DNA of 64,000 bases, taken from assembly GCF_024748615.1 (NCBI RefSeq), contig NZ_CP087168.1:4650001-4714000 (forward strand), in the 5' to 3' direction. This DNA is from Pseudomonas sp. B21-048. Lineage in GTDB: Bacteria; Pseudomonadota; Gammaproteobacteria; Pseudomonadales; Pseudomonadaceae. The position numbers and the translations under genes are program-made. The notes under the pieces were generated by a model. The model ran no database searches. It had not been told where the DNA came from and saw only the letters and a list, made by a program, of their open reading frames with translations. Shown here piece by piece: positions 36,903-47,990 of this stretch (positions are counted from its first letter, which is position 1; each line of letters begins with the position of its first letter).

Positions 36903-37843
36903 TGAAAAATCCACCGGATACCAGCGCCAGCGAAGACCTCGGCATCGACTTCAAGAAGGCCCTCGACGCTGGCTGGCTGCCCATTCGTGAAGTGTCCCGG
37001 CAGACCGGGGTCAATGCCGTCACCTTACGCGCCTGGGAACGGCGCTATGGGTTGATCGTGCCTCAGCGTACGCCCAAGGGGCATCGACTGTTCTGTGCCG
37101 AACACGTTCAACGGATTCTGACCATCCTTACCTGGCTCAATCGCGGCGTGGCTGTCAGCCAGGTCAAACAACTGCTCGACACGCCTCAGGGGCTTACCGA
37201 CCCCGTCGGGAACGATTGGCTGGTGCTGCGCCAGACACTGCTGCAGGCGGTCACTCAGCTGGCCGAACGCACCCTCGATGACACGGTGAACCAGGCGATG
37301 GCGCTGTATCCGCCACGCACCTTGTGTGAACGATTGTTGATGCCGTTGCTGGCAGAACTGGAGCAGCGCTGGCAAGGCCAGTTCGGCGCACAGATGGAGC
37401 GGGTGTTTGTTTATTCCTGGCTGCGCAGCAAATTCGGCGCGAGAGTCTACCTTAACAATCGTCAGTTGCGCACCGCGCCGCTGCTGCTGATCAATCATTC
37501 GGACCTGCCGCTGGAGCCTCATTTATGGCTCACCGCCTGGCTGATCAGCAGCGTCGATTGCCCAGTGGAAGTCTTCGACTGGCCACTCCCCGCTGGCGAA
37601 CTTGCGCTGGCGGTCGATCACCTGCAAGCCCGCGGCGTACTGCTGTATTCCAGCAAAGCCATGAATCTTTCGCAGCTGACGAAACTTTTGAATGGTGTCA
37701 GCTGCCCAAAAATGATTGCCGGATCAACGGTGCGTATTCACCACACCGAGTTGTCCGCAAGAACCGCCGCCATTGCTGACTTGTCCCTGGCCGAAGACCC
37801 GTTGTCGGCCCATCAGGGCCTGATTCAGCGTGGGCTTATTTAA
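36902..37843 (+). CDS. MerR family regulator, class II LitR-like
   Basis: A 313-residue regulator with an N-terminal MerR helix-turn-helix (LPIREVSRQTGVNAVTLRAW, then ERRYGLIVPQRTPKGHRLF) and a C-terminal helical plus Rossmann-like region related to cobalamin-binding sensors. The His motif that holds B12 in LitR/CarH is not seen: the equivalent region reads MERVFVYSWLRSKFG. This fits class II LitR, which in P. putida works with a LOV photosensor. It is translationally coupled to the TudS gene and probably autoregulates the cluster through the TGTACA palindromes. Confidence 0.85.
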   Translation: MKNPPDTSASEDLGIDFKKALDAGWLPIREVSRQTGVNAVTLRAWERRYGLIVPQRTPKGHRLFCAEHVQRILTILTWLNRGVAVSQVKQLLDTPQGLTDPVGNDWLVLRQTLLQAVTQLAERTLDDTVNQAMALYPPRTLCERLLMPLLAELEQRWQGQFGAQMERVFVYSWLRSKFGARVYLNNRQLRTAPLLLINHSDLPLEPHLWLTAWLISSVDCPVEVFDWPLPAGELALAVDHLQARGVLLYSSKAMNLSQLTKLLNGVSCPKMIAGSTVRIHHTELSARTAAIADLSLAEDPLSAHQGLIQRGLI

Positions 37844-37877
37844 TGGCACATTTTTAATGGATCGTGCGGATACCACC

Positions 37878-39314
37878 ATGCAATTGATCTGGCTGCGCAG
37901 CGACTTGCGTCTACACGACAACACCGCCCTCTCGGCCGCCGCAGCCCGCGGCCCGAGTGTGGCGGTGTATTTGCTGAGTCCGCAGCAATGGCTGGCGCAT
38001 GACGATGCGCCGTGCAAAGTGGATTTCTGGTTGCGCAACCTGAAAGAATTGCGCCATGCGCTGGGCGCCCTGAACATCCCGCTGCTGATTCGCAAGGCGT
38101 CCCGCTGGGATGAGGCACCGAAGGTCCTGCTCGAGTTGTGCCAGCAATTGAAGATCGACGCAGTGCATGCCAACGAGGAATACGGCATTCATGAAACCCG
38201 TCGTGATGTCGCGGTGGCCCAAGCCCTGAAAGCCCAAGGCATCGACTTTTACCGCTACCTCGATCAACTGCTGTTCAAGCCCGGCACCGTGCTGACCAGA
38301 ACCGGCACCTATTTCCAGGTTTTCAGCCAGTTCCGCAAGGTCTGCTACGAACGCTTGCATGCATCATTGCCGAGATTGGTTACCGCCCCCGCCGTCCAGG
38401 CTCCACTGGGTATCGCCAGCGACGAACCGCCCTCCCGTGTCGAGGGTTTCGACACGCCCAGCGACAGTTTACGTGCTCTCTGGCCGGCCGGCGAAACCGA
38501 AGCCCGACGCCGCCTCGAGACCTTTACCGACGCACAGATCGACTATTACCACAGCGAGCGCGATTTCCCGGCAAAACCCGGCACCAGCCAGCTCTCGGCC
38601 TATCTCACCGCCGGGGTCATCTCCCCTCGTCAGTGTCTGCACGCTGCGTTGCGAAGCAATCAGGGGGAGTTCGAAAGCGGCAAGGTCGGTGCCGTCACCT
38701 GGATCAACGAGTTGCTGTGGCGCGAATTCTATAAGCACATTCTGGTGGGCTACCCACGGGTCTCTCGGCACCGCGCCTTTCGCCCGGAAACCGAAGCCCT
38801 CGCCTGGCGTGACGCCCCGGAAGACCTCAAAGCCTGGCAGCAAGCCCGTACCGGCCTGCCGATCATTGATGCCGCCATGCGCCAATTGCTGGAGACCGGC
38901 TGGATGCACAACCGCTTGCGCATGGTCGTGGCAATGTTCCTGACCAAAAACCTGCTGATCGACTGGCGTGAAGGCGAGCGTTTCTTCATGCGGCACTTGA
39001 TTGACGGCGATCTGGCGGCGAACAACGGTGGTTGGCAGTGGAGTGCGTCCACCGGCACCGATTCGGCACCCTACTTCCGGATTTTCAACCCACTGAGCCA
39101 GTCGGAAAAGTTCGATGCCGAAGGGGTTTTCATCAAGCATTGGTTGCCGCAGATCAATGAAATGAACAAAAAAGACCTGCACTATCCCGCGAGACTCGAC
39201 GGATTGTTCGGTATGACGGATTATCCATTGCCGATCGTCAACCTGAGCGCTTCGCGCGAACGAGCCTTGGCCGCCTTCAAGAACCTGCCATCACGACGAG
39301 GTTTATCGCAATGA
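37878..39314 (+). CDS. phrB: Deoxyribodipyrimidine (CPD) photolyase
   Basis: A 478-residue class I photolyase that uses blue light and FADH- to split cyclobutane pyrimidine dimers. The N-terminal antenna-binding domain starts MQLIWLRSDLRLHDNTALSA. The C-terminal FAD domain has WINELLWREFYKHILVGYP, GWMHNRLRMVVAMFLTKNL and NNGGWQWSASTGTDSAPYFR. The start is set at 37878 by family ends; GTG 37830 and ATG 37857 would overlap or abut merR and add a non-homologous tail. It is in an operon with the regulator (35 bp gap). Confidence 0.93.
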   Translation: MQLIWLRSDLRLHDNTALSAAAARGPSVAVYLLSPQQWLAHDDAPCKVDFWLRNLKELRHALGALNIPLLIRKASRWDEAPKVLLELCQQLKIDAVHANEEYGIHETRRDVAVAQALKAQGIDFYRYLDQLLFKPGTVLTRTGTYFQVFSQFRKVCYERLHASLPRLVTAPAVQAPLGIASDEPPSRVEGFDTPSDSLRALWPAGETEARRRLETFTDAQIDYYHSERDFPAKPGTSQLSAYLTAGVISPRQCLHAALRSNQGEFESGKVGAVTWINELLWREFYKHILVGYPRVSRHRAFRPETEALAWRDAPEDLKAWQQARTGLPIIDAAMRQLLETGWMHNRLRMVVAMFLTKNLLIDWREGERFFMRHLIDGDLAANNGGWQWSASTGTDSAPYFRIFNPLSQSEKFDAEGVFIKHWLPQINEMNKKDLHYPARLDGLFGMTDYPLPIVNLSASRERALAAFKNLPSRRGLSQ

Positions 39315-39360
39315 ACACGGTATTGCCCGGAAAAATTATCGGGTTAACAAGGGGATCGGC

Positions 39361-40131
39361 ATGAGTCACACACCTCCAAGGCGATACTGGTTGACCGGCG
39401 CCAGCAACGGTATTGGTGCCGCGCTGGCCGAAGAAATACTGAAAGCCGGTGCCCATCTGGCTGTCAGTTCCCGCTCATTGGCGCCATTGAAAGCCTTGTC
39501 TGAGCGTTATCCCGGACAAGTGCTGGTGCTCGCGGGCGATTTGACCAACGGCCAACGGGTGCGCGAAATCGGCGAGCAGATTGCCCTGGAATGGGGTTCT
39601 CTAGATACCATAATCCTCAACGCTGGCACCTGCGAATACGTCGAAACCCATCAGTTCGACGCATCAATCATCGAGCACATCGTGCGTACCAACCTGCTGG
39701 TCAGTAGCTATTGCATCGAAGCTGCTCGGCCTCTATTGCGAGCAGGCACTGCGCCACATCTGGTGGGCATGGCCAGCTCGGTGACCTGGTTGCCCCTGCC
39801 ATGGGCCGAATCCTATGGCAACTCCAAGGCCGGGTTGCATCATCTATTCGAATCCTTGCGCAGCGAAGTGGCGCCGGAAAACATCGAAATGACCGTGGTC
39901 AGTCCAGGGCTTATTGATATGCCCCTGAGCAACAGAATTTCAGAATACCTCGACTGGTCGGCAGACGACGCCGCACGATACCTCTTCGATATGTTAAAGC
40001 ATCGTCCACTGGAGCTTCCTTTACCGGAGCTACTCATGCCCGTCCTTTGGCCCTTGTCGCCACTGCTCGACCAGACAGGTCTGGCAATCGACGAACGGGC
40101 GAGCATTCCGCCGATCGAAGACTTGCCATAG
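39361..40131 (+). CDS. Short-chain dehydrogenase/reductase
   Basis: A 256-residue classical SDR with the cofactor motif WLTGASNGIGAALAEEIL (residues 10-27), NAG in IILNAGTCEYV, and the catalytic Tyr-Lys pair in WAESYGNSKAGLHHLF. The substrate is unknown. It starts 46 bp after phrB with AGGGGATC before the ATG, so it probably closes the light-response operon; the same neighbour follows phrB in P. putida. Confidence 0.87.
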   Translation: MSHTPPRRYWLTGASNGIGAALAEEILKAGAHLAVSSRSLAPLKALSERYPGQVLVLAGDLTNGQRVREIGEQIALEWGSLDTIILNAGTCEYVETHQFDASIIEHIVRTNLLVSSYCIEAARPLLRAGTAPHLVGMASSVTWLPLPWAESYGNSKAGLHHLFESLRSEVAPENIEMTVVSPGLIDMPLSNRISEYLDWSADDAARYLFDMLKHRPLELPLPELLMPVLWPLSPLLDQTGLAIDERASIPPIEDLP

Positions 40132-40191
40132 AGTCTGAGCGTCCGTCAGACCTTTCACACAGCGCAGACCCACTGCCTTACACTGCGCTCC

Positions 40192-40497
40192 ATGAAAACC
40201 ATTCCCCATACGCAAATTGCCGAACCTGCGGTCACCTGCTCGACGTGCGCTGCCTGCTGCTGTCAGCTTGAGGTCATGCTGATCACCGACACCGGTGTGC
40301 CCGAGCGTTTTATCGATACCGATGATTGGGGTGGGGAAGTCATGCTGCGACTGGATGACGGCTGGTGCGCTGCGCTGGATCGCAACAGCATGATGTGCAC
40401 CATCTACGAAAAACGTCCGCTGATCTGCCGGGAGTTCGAAATGGGCGCACCGGAATGCATCGCCGAACGCCAGGGGATTGCGACGGCGTATCGGTAA
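40192..40497 (+). CDS. YkgJ family cysteine-cluster protein
   Basis: A 101-residue protein with the metal-binding Cys pattern CSTCAACCC (residues about 16-24), then CAALDRNSMMCTIYEKRPLIC and a late Cys. It belongs to the YkgJ (DUF/CxxCxxCC) family, which probably binds zinc or an Fe-S cluster. No function is assigned. It stands downstream of the light cluster with a 60-bp gap and could be independent. Confidence 0.85.
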   Translation: MKTIPHTQIAEPAVTCSTCAACCCQLEVMLITDTGVPERFIDTDDWGGEVMLRLDDGWCAALDRNSMMCTIYEKRPLICREFEMGAPECIAERQGIATAYR

Positions 40498-40538
40498 TCC
40501 GCATCGATGCATTTCAGGTAGCAAGTCAAAACACTGAA

Positions 40539-40644
40539 CCTGTGGCGAGGGAGCTTGCTCCCGCTGGACTGCGCAGCAGTCCCGTTCTTTTAGGAAGAGA
40601 GTGGGGCCGCTTCGCGACCCAGCGGGAGCAAGCTCCCTCGCCAC
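40539..40644. repeat. REPIN (GTGGCGAGGGAGCTTGCTCCC family), short copy
   Basis: Arms CCTGTGGCGAGGGAGCTTGC and GCAAGCTCCCTCGCCAC bracket a spacer that contains its own hairpins (GACTGCGCAGCAGTC) and differs from the other two copies. It lies between convergent genes. Confidence 0.92.
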
Positions 40645-40655
40645 GATTTTTGACG

Positions 40656-41174
40656 TTACAACGGCATCGTGTAATGCAGCGAGTAACTCTCTACACCATC
40701 GTTCGGGCTGCTGATCCCGCCATTGGAATAGTGCGTGGCGCGAATCCCGACTTCATGTCCGCCGGTAAAGCGCAGACCAAACCCGAAACGGTCTTCGAAC
40801 TGAAAGGCACTACCCAGTTTGTTGTCTTCGACTTCGGTGTTGGCAAACACCGCGATACCGATACCCGCTTCAACGTAGGGTTTGATGGTCTGACCGGCAA
40901 ACTCGTACACCAGCACCGGCGAGAATGACAAACTGTGATTGCTCGACGTTTCATCGCCCTCCCAATAGGTGTAAGCGCCGCTCCAGTAGCCGGTCAAGCG
41001 ACCGATATCACTCTGCAACCAGCTCTTGTCCCAGTCGAATTGCATGCCCAATCGGTAAGTCATGGTCGAATCGCTGGTCTGGCCAACCCCGAATTCCACC
41101 CCTGCTGCCTGCGCGGTAAAACTGTACCCCATCAATGCGGTCGCAATCGCGGCCAAGCAGAATAGTCGCTTCAT
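40656..41174 (-). CDS. pagL: Lipid A 3-O-deacylase PagL
   Basis: A 172-residue outer-membrane beta-barrel enzyme that removes the 3-O acyl chain of lipid A. The signal peptide is MKRLFCLAAIATALMGYSFT, cleaved near AQA (residue 23). The catalytic His-x-Ser is seen in RATHYSNGGI, and the C-terminal YTMPL ends a barrel strand. AAGGATG precedes the start. PagL activity commonly adjusts endotoxin structure; regulation is not visible here. It sits upstream of murI as at PA4661-PA4662. Confidence 0.9.
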   Translation of the reverse strand: MKRLFCLAAIATALMGYSFTAQAAGVEFGVGQTSDSTMTYRLGMQFDWDKSWLQSDIGRLTGYWSGAYTYWEGDETSSNHSLSFSPVLVYEFAGQTIKPYVEAGIGIAVFANTEVEDNKLGSAFQFEDRFGFGLRFTGGHEVGIRATHYSNGGISSPNDGVESYSLHYTMPL

Positions 41175-41293
41175 TAGAAACATCCTTTTCCGAACAATTT
41201 CGTATGGTTTTTATGCTGCCCAACAGACAAAGCTATAGAAGTTGAAGCTTGATCAGAAGCTCAGCTCAATTATTCGTGTGATCTCTTTTTTAT

Positions 41294-42085
41294 CTACAAG
41301 TCGAAGCTTTGCACAACACCCGTCGAATGCCATAAAACCGGCAAGATATTTCTGAAACGCTCCGGATCCGCACTCGTCCAGAACCGGGCAGCGCGAGCAG
41401 GTCCCTCGGCTAGCAACTCACGCTCTGCCAACAATCGTTGAAGCTGCCGGGCCACAGCGGCACCGGTATCGATCAGGCTGATGCTCGGGGGGAGCATCTG
41501 CTTAAGCAGCGGTTTTAGAAAGGGATAATGCGTGCAGCCAAGAATGATCGTGTCTGCACCTGCAGCCAGCAGCGGATCGACATACCCTTGCAGCAACTGA
41601 CGCAATGCCTCGCTGTGCAAATCGCCATTTTCAATCAGCTCCACCAACCCAGGGCATGGCTGAGTGATGACTCGCACATCGGCGGCGAAACGGTCGAGCA
41701 AGGCGGCGAACTTGGCACTCTGTAATGTGCCGGTGGTGGCGAGTACGCCAACTACACCGCTGCGCGTCGCCGCTGCAGCCGGCTTGACCGCGGGCTCCAT
41801 GCCGACGATGGGCCACTCGGGGAAATCGCGCCGCAAGTCCGCAACACCCGCGACGGTCGCGGTGTTGCAAGCGAGCACCAGCGCCTTGGCGCCCTGCTGC
41901 TGAAAGAACTGCGCCATGACACTGCAACGCTGACTGATGAATGCCGGGGATTTCTCACCGTAGGGAATATTCCCGCAATCGCCGAGGTACAACAAAGATT
42001 CGTTGGGCAGCAACTGCTGGATCTCGGCCAGCACCGACAGCCCACCGACACCGGAATCGAACACTCCAATCGGCGCTTCACGCAT
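41294..42085 (-). CDS. murI: Glutamate racemase
   Basis: A 263-residue enzyme that makes D-glutamate for peptidoglycan. The two catalytic Cys are in VLACNTATV and [12 protein letters not shown]; the N-terminus [13 protein letters not shown] is diagnostic. The start at 42085 overlaps the end of moeB by 8 bp, so translation is probably coupled. It is the last gene of the hemA-prfA-prmC-moeB-murI unit. A frame extending 24 residues further upstream lies inside moeB and is not used. Confidence 0.94.
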   Translation of the reverse strand: MREAPIGVFDSGVGGLSVLAEIQQLLPNESLLYLGDCGNIPYGEKSPAFISQRCSVMAQFFQQQGAKALVLACNTATVAGVADLRRDFPEWPIVGMEPAVKPAAAATRSGVVGVLATTGTLQSAKFAALLDRFAADVRVITQPCPGLVELIENGDLHSEALRQLLQGYVDPLLAAGADTIILGCTHYPFLKPLLKQMLPPSISLIDTGAAVARQLQRLLAERELLAEGPARAARFWTSADPERFRNILPVLWHSTGVVQSFDL

Positions 42086-42833
42086 GGCTTGACCCGCAGA
42101 CGCTGCAACCCGGATCACGCTTGACCCGCAATTCACGGAAGCGTGTGCCCAAGGCATCGATCAATAACAGACGCCCCACCAGCGGTTCACCGAATCCCAC
42201 CAGCAATTTCAGCGCTTCGAGGGCTTGCAAGCTACCGACCAGGCCCACCAACGGACCCAGTACACCGGCCTCGCTGCAGGTCAGCTCGGCTTCGCTGCCG
42301 TGCCCATATAAACAGTGGTAGCACGGGCTTTCCGGACGACGAGGGTCGAAGACCGACAATTGCCCTTCCAGCCGAATCGCCGCACCGCTGACCAGCGGTT
42401 TGCGCGCAGCCACACACGCGGCGTTGACCGCCTCGCGGGTGGAAAAATTATCGGAACAGTCCAGCACCAGATCCACCGCCGCAACGGCTGCCGCCAGGGA
42501 ATCTTCATCCAGGGCGGTGCGATGGGCAATCAGCTGAATCTCGGGATTGATCGCGGTCAGGCGACGGATCGCCGAATCGACCTTGCTCAGGCCGACGCTG
42601 TCGGTGTCGTGAACGATCTGGCGTTGCAGATTGGTCAGGTCAACCGTGTCGAAGTCCGCCAGATGCAACTCACCGATACCGGCCGCCGCCAGGTACAGCG
42701 CAACCGGTGAGCCGAGACCACCGAGGCCGACAATCAGCACGCGGCTTTCTTTGAGCCGTAACTGGCCATCGATGTCGACGTGTTGCAGCAGAATCTGCCG
42801 GCTATAGCGCAGTAATTCCTGATCATTCAGCAC
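42078..42833 (-). CDS. moeB: Molybdopterin-synthase adenylyltransferase MoeB
   Basis: A 251-residue E1-like enzyme that adenylates the C-terminus of MoaD in molybdenum cofactor synthesis. The nucleotide site is [18 protein letters not shown]. Structural zinc is suggested by CYHC near residue 172 and CSVC at the C-terminus. It overlaps prmC by 7 bp and murI by 8 bp. Homologues in ThiF-type roles exist, but length and synteny (PA4663) support MoeB. Confidence 0.92.
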   Translation of the reverse strand: MLNDQELLRYSRQILLQHVDIDGQLRLKESRVLIVGLGGLGSPVALYLAAAGIGELHLADFDTVDLTNLQRQIVHDTDSVGLSKVDSAIRRLTAINPEIQLIAHRTALDEDSLAAAVAAVDLVLDCSDNFSTREAVNAACVAARKPLVSGAAIRLEGQLSVFDPRRPESPCYHCLYGHGSEAELTCSEAGVLGPLVGLVGSLQALEALKLLVGFGEPLVGRLLLIDALGTRFRELRVKRDPGCSVCGSSHA

Positions 42834-43657
42834 GGCAAGCGCCCCAGACTGATGCGTTCGTGACCGCCCAGATCGGTGCGGCTGTGGACCTCTTCAAAGC
42901 CGCGGGTCAGCAGCAAATCGCGCACGGCCTCGGCTTGATCGTAACCATGTTCGAGCATCAACCAGCCACCCGCCTCAAGATGATCCGGTGCCTGATCGAC
43001 GATCAGACGTAAATCGTCGAGCCCATCGACACCGGCCACCAAGGCACTGGCTGGCTCGAAGCGCACGTCGCCCTCCGCCAGATGCGGATCGGTCGAAGCA
43101 ATGTAGGGCGGATTGCTGATGATCAATTGAAAGCGTTGACCTTCCAAAGCGCTGAACCAATGGCTACTCAGCACTGTGGCGTTGTTCAGGTGCAGCCGCT
43201 GGCGATTGCGCTCGGCCAGGGCTACGGCTTCCAACACGCGATCCACGGCGGTGACTTTCCAGGCCGGACGTTCGCTGGCCAAGGCCAAGGCGATGGCGCC
43301 ACTGCCGGTGCCCAAATCGAGCACCAAGGCCTGTGTGGCCGGCAACAGTTCCAGCGCGGTCTCTACCAGCAATTCGGTATCGGGACGCGGAATCAGCGTG
43401 TGGGGTGCGACCTCCAGGTCGAGTTTCCAGAAGCCTTGCTGCCCCAGAATGTAGGCCACCGGCTCACCGCTACGGCGGCGCTGTAGGTACTCGGCAAACT
43501 TCAGTGCCGCTTCGCTCGGGACGATACGCTCGGGCCAGGTGTGCAGAAAGCTGCGGGATTTGCCCAAGGCCGCCGCCAGCAACAATTCGGCATCCAGACG
43601 CGCGGTGGGCGAGTCGGGCAAATCGGCTGCGCGCAGCAAACTGGCGATAATCGTCAT
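42827..43657 (-). CDS. prmC: Release factor glutamine methyltransferase
   Basis: A 276-residue SAM-dependent enzyme (HemK) that N5-methylates the Gln of the GGQ motif in release factors 1 and 2. The SAM-binding VLDLGTGSGAIALAL and the catalytic NPPY (in LIISNPPYIA, about residue 182) are present. It follows prfA directly, with no gap, coupling the modifier to its substrate. Confidence 0.94.
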   Translation of the reverse strand: MTIIASLLRAADLPDSPTARLDAELLLAAALGKSRSFLHTWPERIVPSEAALKFAEYLQRRRSGEPVAYILGQQGFWKLDLEVAPHTLIPRPDTELLVETALELLPATQALVLDLGTGSGAIALALASERPAWKVTAVDRVLEAVALAERNRQRLHLNNATVLSSHWFSALEGQRFQLIISNPPYIASTDPHLAEGDVRFEPASALVAGVDGLDDLRLIVDQAPDHLEAGGWLMLEHGYDQAEAVRDLLLTRGFEEVHSRTDLGGHERISLGRLPC

Positions 43658-44740
43658 TTACTCACCTATCGCCGCCAGTTGATCGGCCTGGTACTCGGCC
43701 AGCAACGGTTCGATCACCGCATCCACGCCACCGGCGAGAATTTCGTCGAGGGAATACAGGGTCAGGTTGACCCGGTGGTCGGTAACCCGGCCCTGGGCAA
43801 AGTTATACGTACGAATCCGCTCGGAGCGGTCCCCTGAACCTACCAGCAATTTACGCTCGCTCGCGATAGCGTTCGCGGCGGCGCTGGTCTGCTGGTCGTT
43901 GAGCTTGGCCGACAGCCAGGACATCGCCCGGGCGCGGTTCTTGTGCTGGGAACGTTCTTCCTGGCACTCGACGACAATACCGGACGGCAAGTGCGTGATA
44001 CGAATCGCCGAATCGGTCTTGTTGACGTGCTGACCACCGGCACCGGAGGAGCGGTAGGTGTCGACTCGCAGATCCGCCGGGTTGATCTCGATCGCTTCCT
44101 GCTCGTCCGGCTCGGGTAACACGGCCACGGTGCAGGCCGAGGTGTGGATGCGGCCCTGGGATTCAGTGGCCGGAACCCGCTGTACGCGGTGCGCACCGGA
44201 TTCGAACTTCAGCTTGCCGTAAACGTTCTCGCCTTCGACCCGGGCAATGACTTCTTTATAGCCGCCGTGTTCGCCTTCGTTCTCCGAGAGAATCTCTACC
44301 CGCCAACCACGTCGCTCGGCGTAACGCGAATACATGCGAAACAGGTCGCCGGAGAAAATCGCCGCTTCATCGCCGCCGGTGCCGGCACGGATTTCGAGGA
44401 ATACGTTGCGCCCGTCGTTGGGATCTTTGGGCAGCAGCATGCGTTGCAGGCTGGCTTCGATTTCGATCAACTGCTCTTTGGCTTCGCGGACTTCTTCCAC
44501 GGCCATTTCGCGCATGTCCGGGTCGCTGTCCTTGAGCAGCGCCTGAGCCCCTTCGAGGTCGCCCTGCACTTTAAGCAGCTGTTTATAGGTGCCGACGATC
44601 GGCTCGACTTCCGCGTATTCCTTGGAATAGGTGCGGAACTTGTTTTGATCGGAAATGACCTCGCCGTCGCCAAGCAGGGCGGTCAATTCCTCGAAACGGT
44701 CCTGGAGGATGTCCAGCTTATTGAGCAGTGACGCTTTCAT
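43658..44740 (-). CDS. prfA: Peptide chain release factor 1
   Basis: A 360-residue factor that reads UAG and UAA and triggers peptide release. The stop-reading PAT tripeptide is in [10 protein letters not shown], and the catalytic GGQ in [12 protein letters not shown] (about residue 235). The start overlaps the hemA stop by 4 bp. Its Gln in GGQ is the target of the neighbouring prmC product. Confidence 0.96.
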   Translation of the reverse strand: MKASLLNKLDILQDRFEELTALLGDGEVISDQNKFRTYSKEYAEVEPIVGTYKQLLKVQGDLEGAQALLKDSDPDMREMAVEEVREAKEQLIEIEASLQRMLLPKDPNDGRNVFLEIRAGTGGDEAAIFSGDLFRMYSRYAERRGWRVEILSENEGEHGGYKEVIARVEGENVYGKLKFESGAHRVQRVPATESQGRIHTSACTVAVLPEPDEQEAIEINPADLRVDTYRSSGAGGQHVNKTDSAIRITHLPSGIVVECQEERSQHKNRARAMSWLSAKLNDQQTSAAANAIASERKLLVGSGDRSERIRTYNFAQGRVTDHRVNLTLYSLDEILAGGVDAVIEPLLAEYQADQLAAIGE

Positions 44741-46026
44741 TGCGGTTTTTTATCCGAAAAGCTATCCGATGAGCCCTCACCGAGGGCAAAGAGTTCCTGG
44801 GCCATGGCCAGCGCATCGAGGCGGCCTTCGGCAGAGAGCTTTTTCAATTGCACGCTCGGAGCATGCAAGAGTTTGTTGGTCAGGCCGCGGGCCAACTGCA
44901 CCAATACGTCTTCAGCGCTGCTGCCATTGGCAAGCATACGCTGGGCTTTCTGCAATTCTTCGTCGCGCAGACGCTCGCTTTGTTGACGATAGGCCTTGAG
45001 CACATCCACCGCCGCCAGTTCGCGCAGGCGAACCATGAAATCTTCGGCGCCAATCGACACCATCTCTTCGGCGGCCTGGGCTGCGCCCTGACGGCTCTTG
45101 AGGTTCTCGGCGACCACTTCGTGGAGATCGTCGACGCTATACAGGTAAACGTCGTCCAACTCGCCGACTTCCGGCTCGATATCCCGAGGAACGGCGATAT
45201 CCACCATGAAAATCGGCTTGTGCTTGCGCAATTTCAAGGCACTTTCCACCGCGCCTTTACCGAGAATCGGCAACTGGCTGGCGGTGGAACTGATGACGAT
45301 GTCGCTGCGCACCAGTTCTGCCGGAATGTCCGAGAGCAGCACCGCGTGGGCGCCGAACTGCTCGGCCAGAATGCTCGCGCGCTCCAGGGTGCGGTTGGCG
45401 ACCACGATTCGCTTCACTCCCAGCTCATGCAGATGGCGGGCGACCAGGGTGATGGTCTCGCCGGCGCCGATCAGCAAAGCCTGGCTGCGTTGCAAATCAC
45501 TGAAAATCTGTTTCGCCAGGCTGACCGCGGCAAACGCCACGGACACCGGGTTCTCACCGATGGCGGTGTCGGTTCGCACCTGTTTGGCCGCATTGAATGT
45601 GGCCTGGAACAGCCGCCCGAGCAGTGGGCCGATGGTGCCGGCTTCTCGCGCTACGGCGTAGGCCGACTTCATCTGACCGAGAATCTGCGGTTCGCCCAAC
45701 ACCAGCGAATCGAGCCCGGAGGCGACCCGCATCATGTGACGAACTGCCGCATCATCTTCGTGCACATAAGCGCTCGCGCGCAGCTCATCGAGGCTCAAAT
45801 GATGATAATCGGCCAGCCAGCGCAATATGATGTCAGCCGAAAGATGATCCTGTTCTATGTACAGTTCACTGCGATTGCAGGTGGAGAGGATCGCAGCTTC
45901 GCGGCTGTCGGTGAGTCGGCAGAGCTGCTGCAAGGCCTCAACCAGCTGCTCAGGGGTAAAGGCCACGCGCTCGCGGACGTCTACTGAAGCAGTCTTGTGG
46001 TTAATACCGAGTGCAAGGAAGGCCAT
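44737..46026 (-). CDS. hemA: Glutamyl-tRNA reductase
   Basis: A 429-residue NADPH enzyme making glutamate-1-semialdehyde from Glu-tRNA, the first committed step of tetrapyrrole synthesis. The catalytic Cys 50 lies in [27 protein letters not shown] binds NADPH. It is the first gene of the leftward operon and diverges from the TPR gene across a 235-bp gap. I looked for an FNR/Anr-type site in that gap and found none. Confidence 0.95.
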   Translation of the reverse strand: MAFLALGINHKTASVDVRERVAFTPEQLVEALQQLCRLTDSREAAILSTCNRSELYIEQDHLSADIILRWLADYHHLSLDELRASAYVHEDDAAVRHMMRVASGLDSLVLGEPQILGQMKSAYAVAREAGTIGPLLGRLFQATFNAAKQVRTDTAIGENPVSVAFAAVSLAKQIFSDLQRSQALLIGAGETITLVARHLHELGVKRIVVANRTLERASILAEQFGAHAVLLSDIPAELVRSDIVISSTASQLPILGKGAVESALKLRKHKPIFMVDIAVPRDIEPEVGELDDVYLYSVDDLHEVVAENLKSRQGAAQAAEEMVSIGAEDFMVRLRELAAVDVLKAYRQQSERLRDEELQKAQRMLANGSSAEDVLVQLARGLTNKLLHAPSVQLKKLSAEGRLDALAMAQELFALGEGSSDSFSDKKPQ

Positions 46027-46261
46027 TCAAAGTCGCTGATGGTGACGTGAAGCCGGTAATTGTCCTACTTCGACAGAGCCAGAACAACCACTCGATCTCT
46101 ATCGTTTCTATAAGAACTGCCGAAGGCTGCGATCCGTTCTCGTTTACAAGAGCGCCGGACCTATGGGGATTGCCCGCACGGGTAAATTGGCCGGGCGGTT
46201 ATGTTTGGCCGAAGGCTTGTGTCATGATGATCCGACCGCAGGTTAGTCGTCCTCCTCCTAT

Positions 46262-47986
46262 ATGAATAGATCTTCCGCGTTGCTCCTCGCTTTAGTCTTC
46301 CTCAGCGGCTGCCAGGCCTTGGCACCCGTTTCGTCGGACGGTACGCCGCCGGTCGAAGACAGCACTCCGGCCCCTGAAAAGCCCAAGGTTTACAGCTCGT
46401 TCAGTGAAGAAACCATCTTCAGCCTGTTGAGCGCCGAACTGGCTGGCCAGCGCAATCGTTACGACATTGCCCTGGACAACTACGTGACCCAGGCCATCAA
46501 CACCCAGGATCCGGGCATCTCCGAGCGGGCATTTCGCATTGCCGAGTACCTGGGCGCCGATCAGGCCGCCCTCGACACCGCACTGGCCTGGGCGAAAAAC
46601 GCCCCGGACGATCTCGAGGCGCAACGAGCGGCTGCCGTGCAACTCGCCCGCGGCGGACGTTACGACGAGTCCATGGTTTATATGGAGAAGGTCCTGCAAG
46701 GCAAAGGCGACACGCATTTCGACTTCCTCGCCCTGTCGGCAGCCGATACCGACCAGGAAACCCGCAACGGTCTGATGAAAGGTTTTGACCGGCTGTTGCA
46801 GCGCCACCCGCATAACAATCAGCTGATTTTCGGCAAGGCCTTGCTGCTGCAACAGGACGGCGATGCCAAGAGCGCCTTGGGCCTGCTCGAAGACAACCCG
46901 CCAGACGAGGGTGAAATAGCGCCGATCCTGCTGCGCGCGCGCCTGCTGCAAGGGCTGAACCGTGGCGATGAAGCCTTGCCGCTGCTGCAAAAAAGCATCA
47001 AGAAATACCCGGACGACAAACGTCTGCGCCTGACCTATGCGCGCATGCTGGTTGAGCAGGATCGCATGGACGACGCCAAAGTCGAGTTCTCGAGCCTGGT
47101 GCAGCAATACCCCGAAGATGACGAACTGCGTTATTCCCTGGCCCTGGTCTGCCTGGAAGCCAAGGCCTGGGATGAGGCCAAAGGTTACCTCGAAGACTTG
47201 ATCGCCCGGGAAAGCCATGTCGATTCGGCACACCTGAACCTGGGGCGCATTGCGGAGGAGCGTAACGATCCCCAAGGCGCGCTGATCGAATATGCCCGGG
47301 TCGGGTCGGGCAACGATTACCTGCCGGCGCAATTGCGTCAGGCCGATATCCTGATGAGCAATGGCAAGACCGCCGAAGCCCAAAAGCGCCTGGCCGCCGA
47401 GCGCGGCGAGCAACCCGATTACGCGATCCAGTTGTACCTGATCGAAGCCGAAACCTTGTCTGCCAATAAACAAGGCGACCAGTCCTGGAAAGTCTTGCAG
47501 CAAGCGCTGCAACAATACCCGGATGATCTGAATCTGCTGTACACCCGGGCCATGCTGGCAGAAAAACGCAATGATCTGGCGCAGATGGAAAAAGACCTGC
47601 GACTGATCATCAAACGCGACCCGGACAACGCAATGGCATTGAATGCCCTTGGCTACACGTTGTCCGACCGCACTACGCGCTACGCCGAAGCCAAGGCCTT
47701 GATCGAACAGGCGCACCAGCTCAACCCGGAAGACCCGGCAGTGCTCGACAGCCTCGGCTGGGTGAATTTCCGCCTGGGCAACCTCGATGAAGCCGAACGG
47801 TATTTGCGCCAGGCGCTGGAACGCTTCCCCGATCAGGAAGTCGCCGCTCACTTGGGTGAAGTCCTGTGGGCCAATGGCAAACAGCGCGAAGCCAAGAAAA
47901 TCTGGAGCAAGTTCCTCAAGGAACAGCCCGACAGCCCTACCCTGCGCGGCACCATTAAGCGCCTGACCGGATCAGAGACTCTTTAA
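46262..47986 (+). CDS. TPR repeat lipoprotein
   Basis: A 574-residue lipoprotein with lipobox LSGC (Cys 17) followed by tetratricopeptide repeats to the C-terminus, for example [20 protein letters not shown] and [20 protein letters not shown]. It is the PA4667-type gene that always precedes lolB. Outer-membrane anchoring is likely; its partners are unknown. It starts at ATG 46262 with a CCTCCTCC stretch but no clear Shine-Dalgarno. LolB begins 4 bp after its stop. Confidence 0.88.
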   Translation: MNRSSALLLALVFLSGCQALAPVSSDGTPPVEDSTPAPEKPKVYSSFSEETIFSLLSAELAGQRNRYDIALDNYVTQAINTQDPGISERAFRIAEYLGADQAALDTALAWAKNAPDDLEAQRAAAVQLARGGRYDESMVYMEKVLQGKGDTHFDFLALSAADTDQETRNGLMKGFDRLLQRHPHNNQLIFGKALLLQQDGDAKSALGLLEDNPPDEGEIAPILLRARLLQGLNRGDEALPLLQKSIKKYPDDKRLRLTYARMLVEQDRMDDAKVEFSSLVQQYPEDDELRYSLALVCLEAKAWDEAKGYLEDLIARESHVDSAHLNLGRIAEERNDPQGALIEYARVGSGNDYLPAQLRQADILMSNGKTAEAQKRLAAERGEQPDYAIQLYLIEAETLSANKQGDQSWKVLQQALQQYPDDLNLLYTRAMLAEKRNDLAQMEKDLRLIIKRDPDNAMALNALGYTLSDRTTRYAEAKALIEQAHQLNPEDPAVLDSLGWVNFRLGNLDEAERYLRQALERFPDQEVAAHLGEVLWANGKQREAKKIWSKFLKEQPDSPTLRGTIKRLTGSETL

Positions 47987-47990
47987 GATT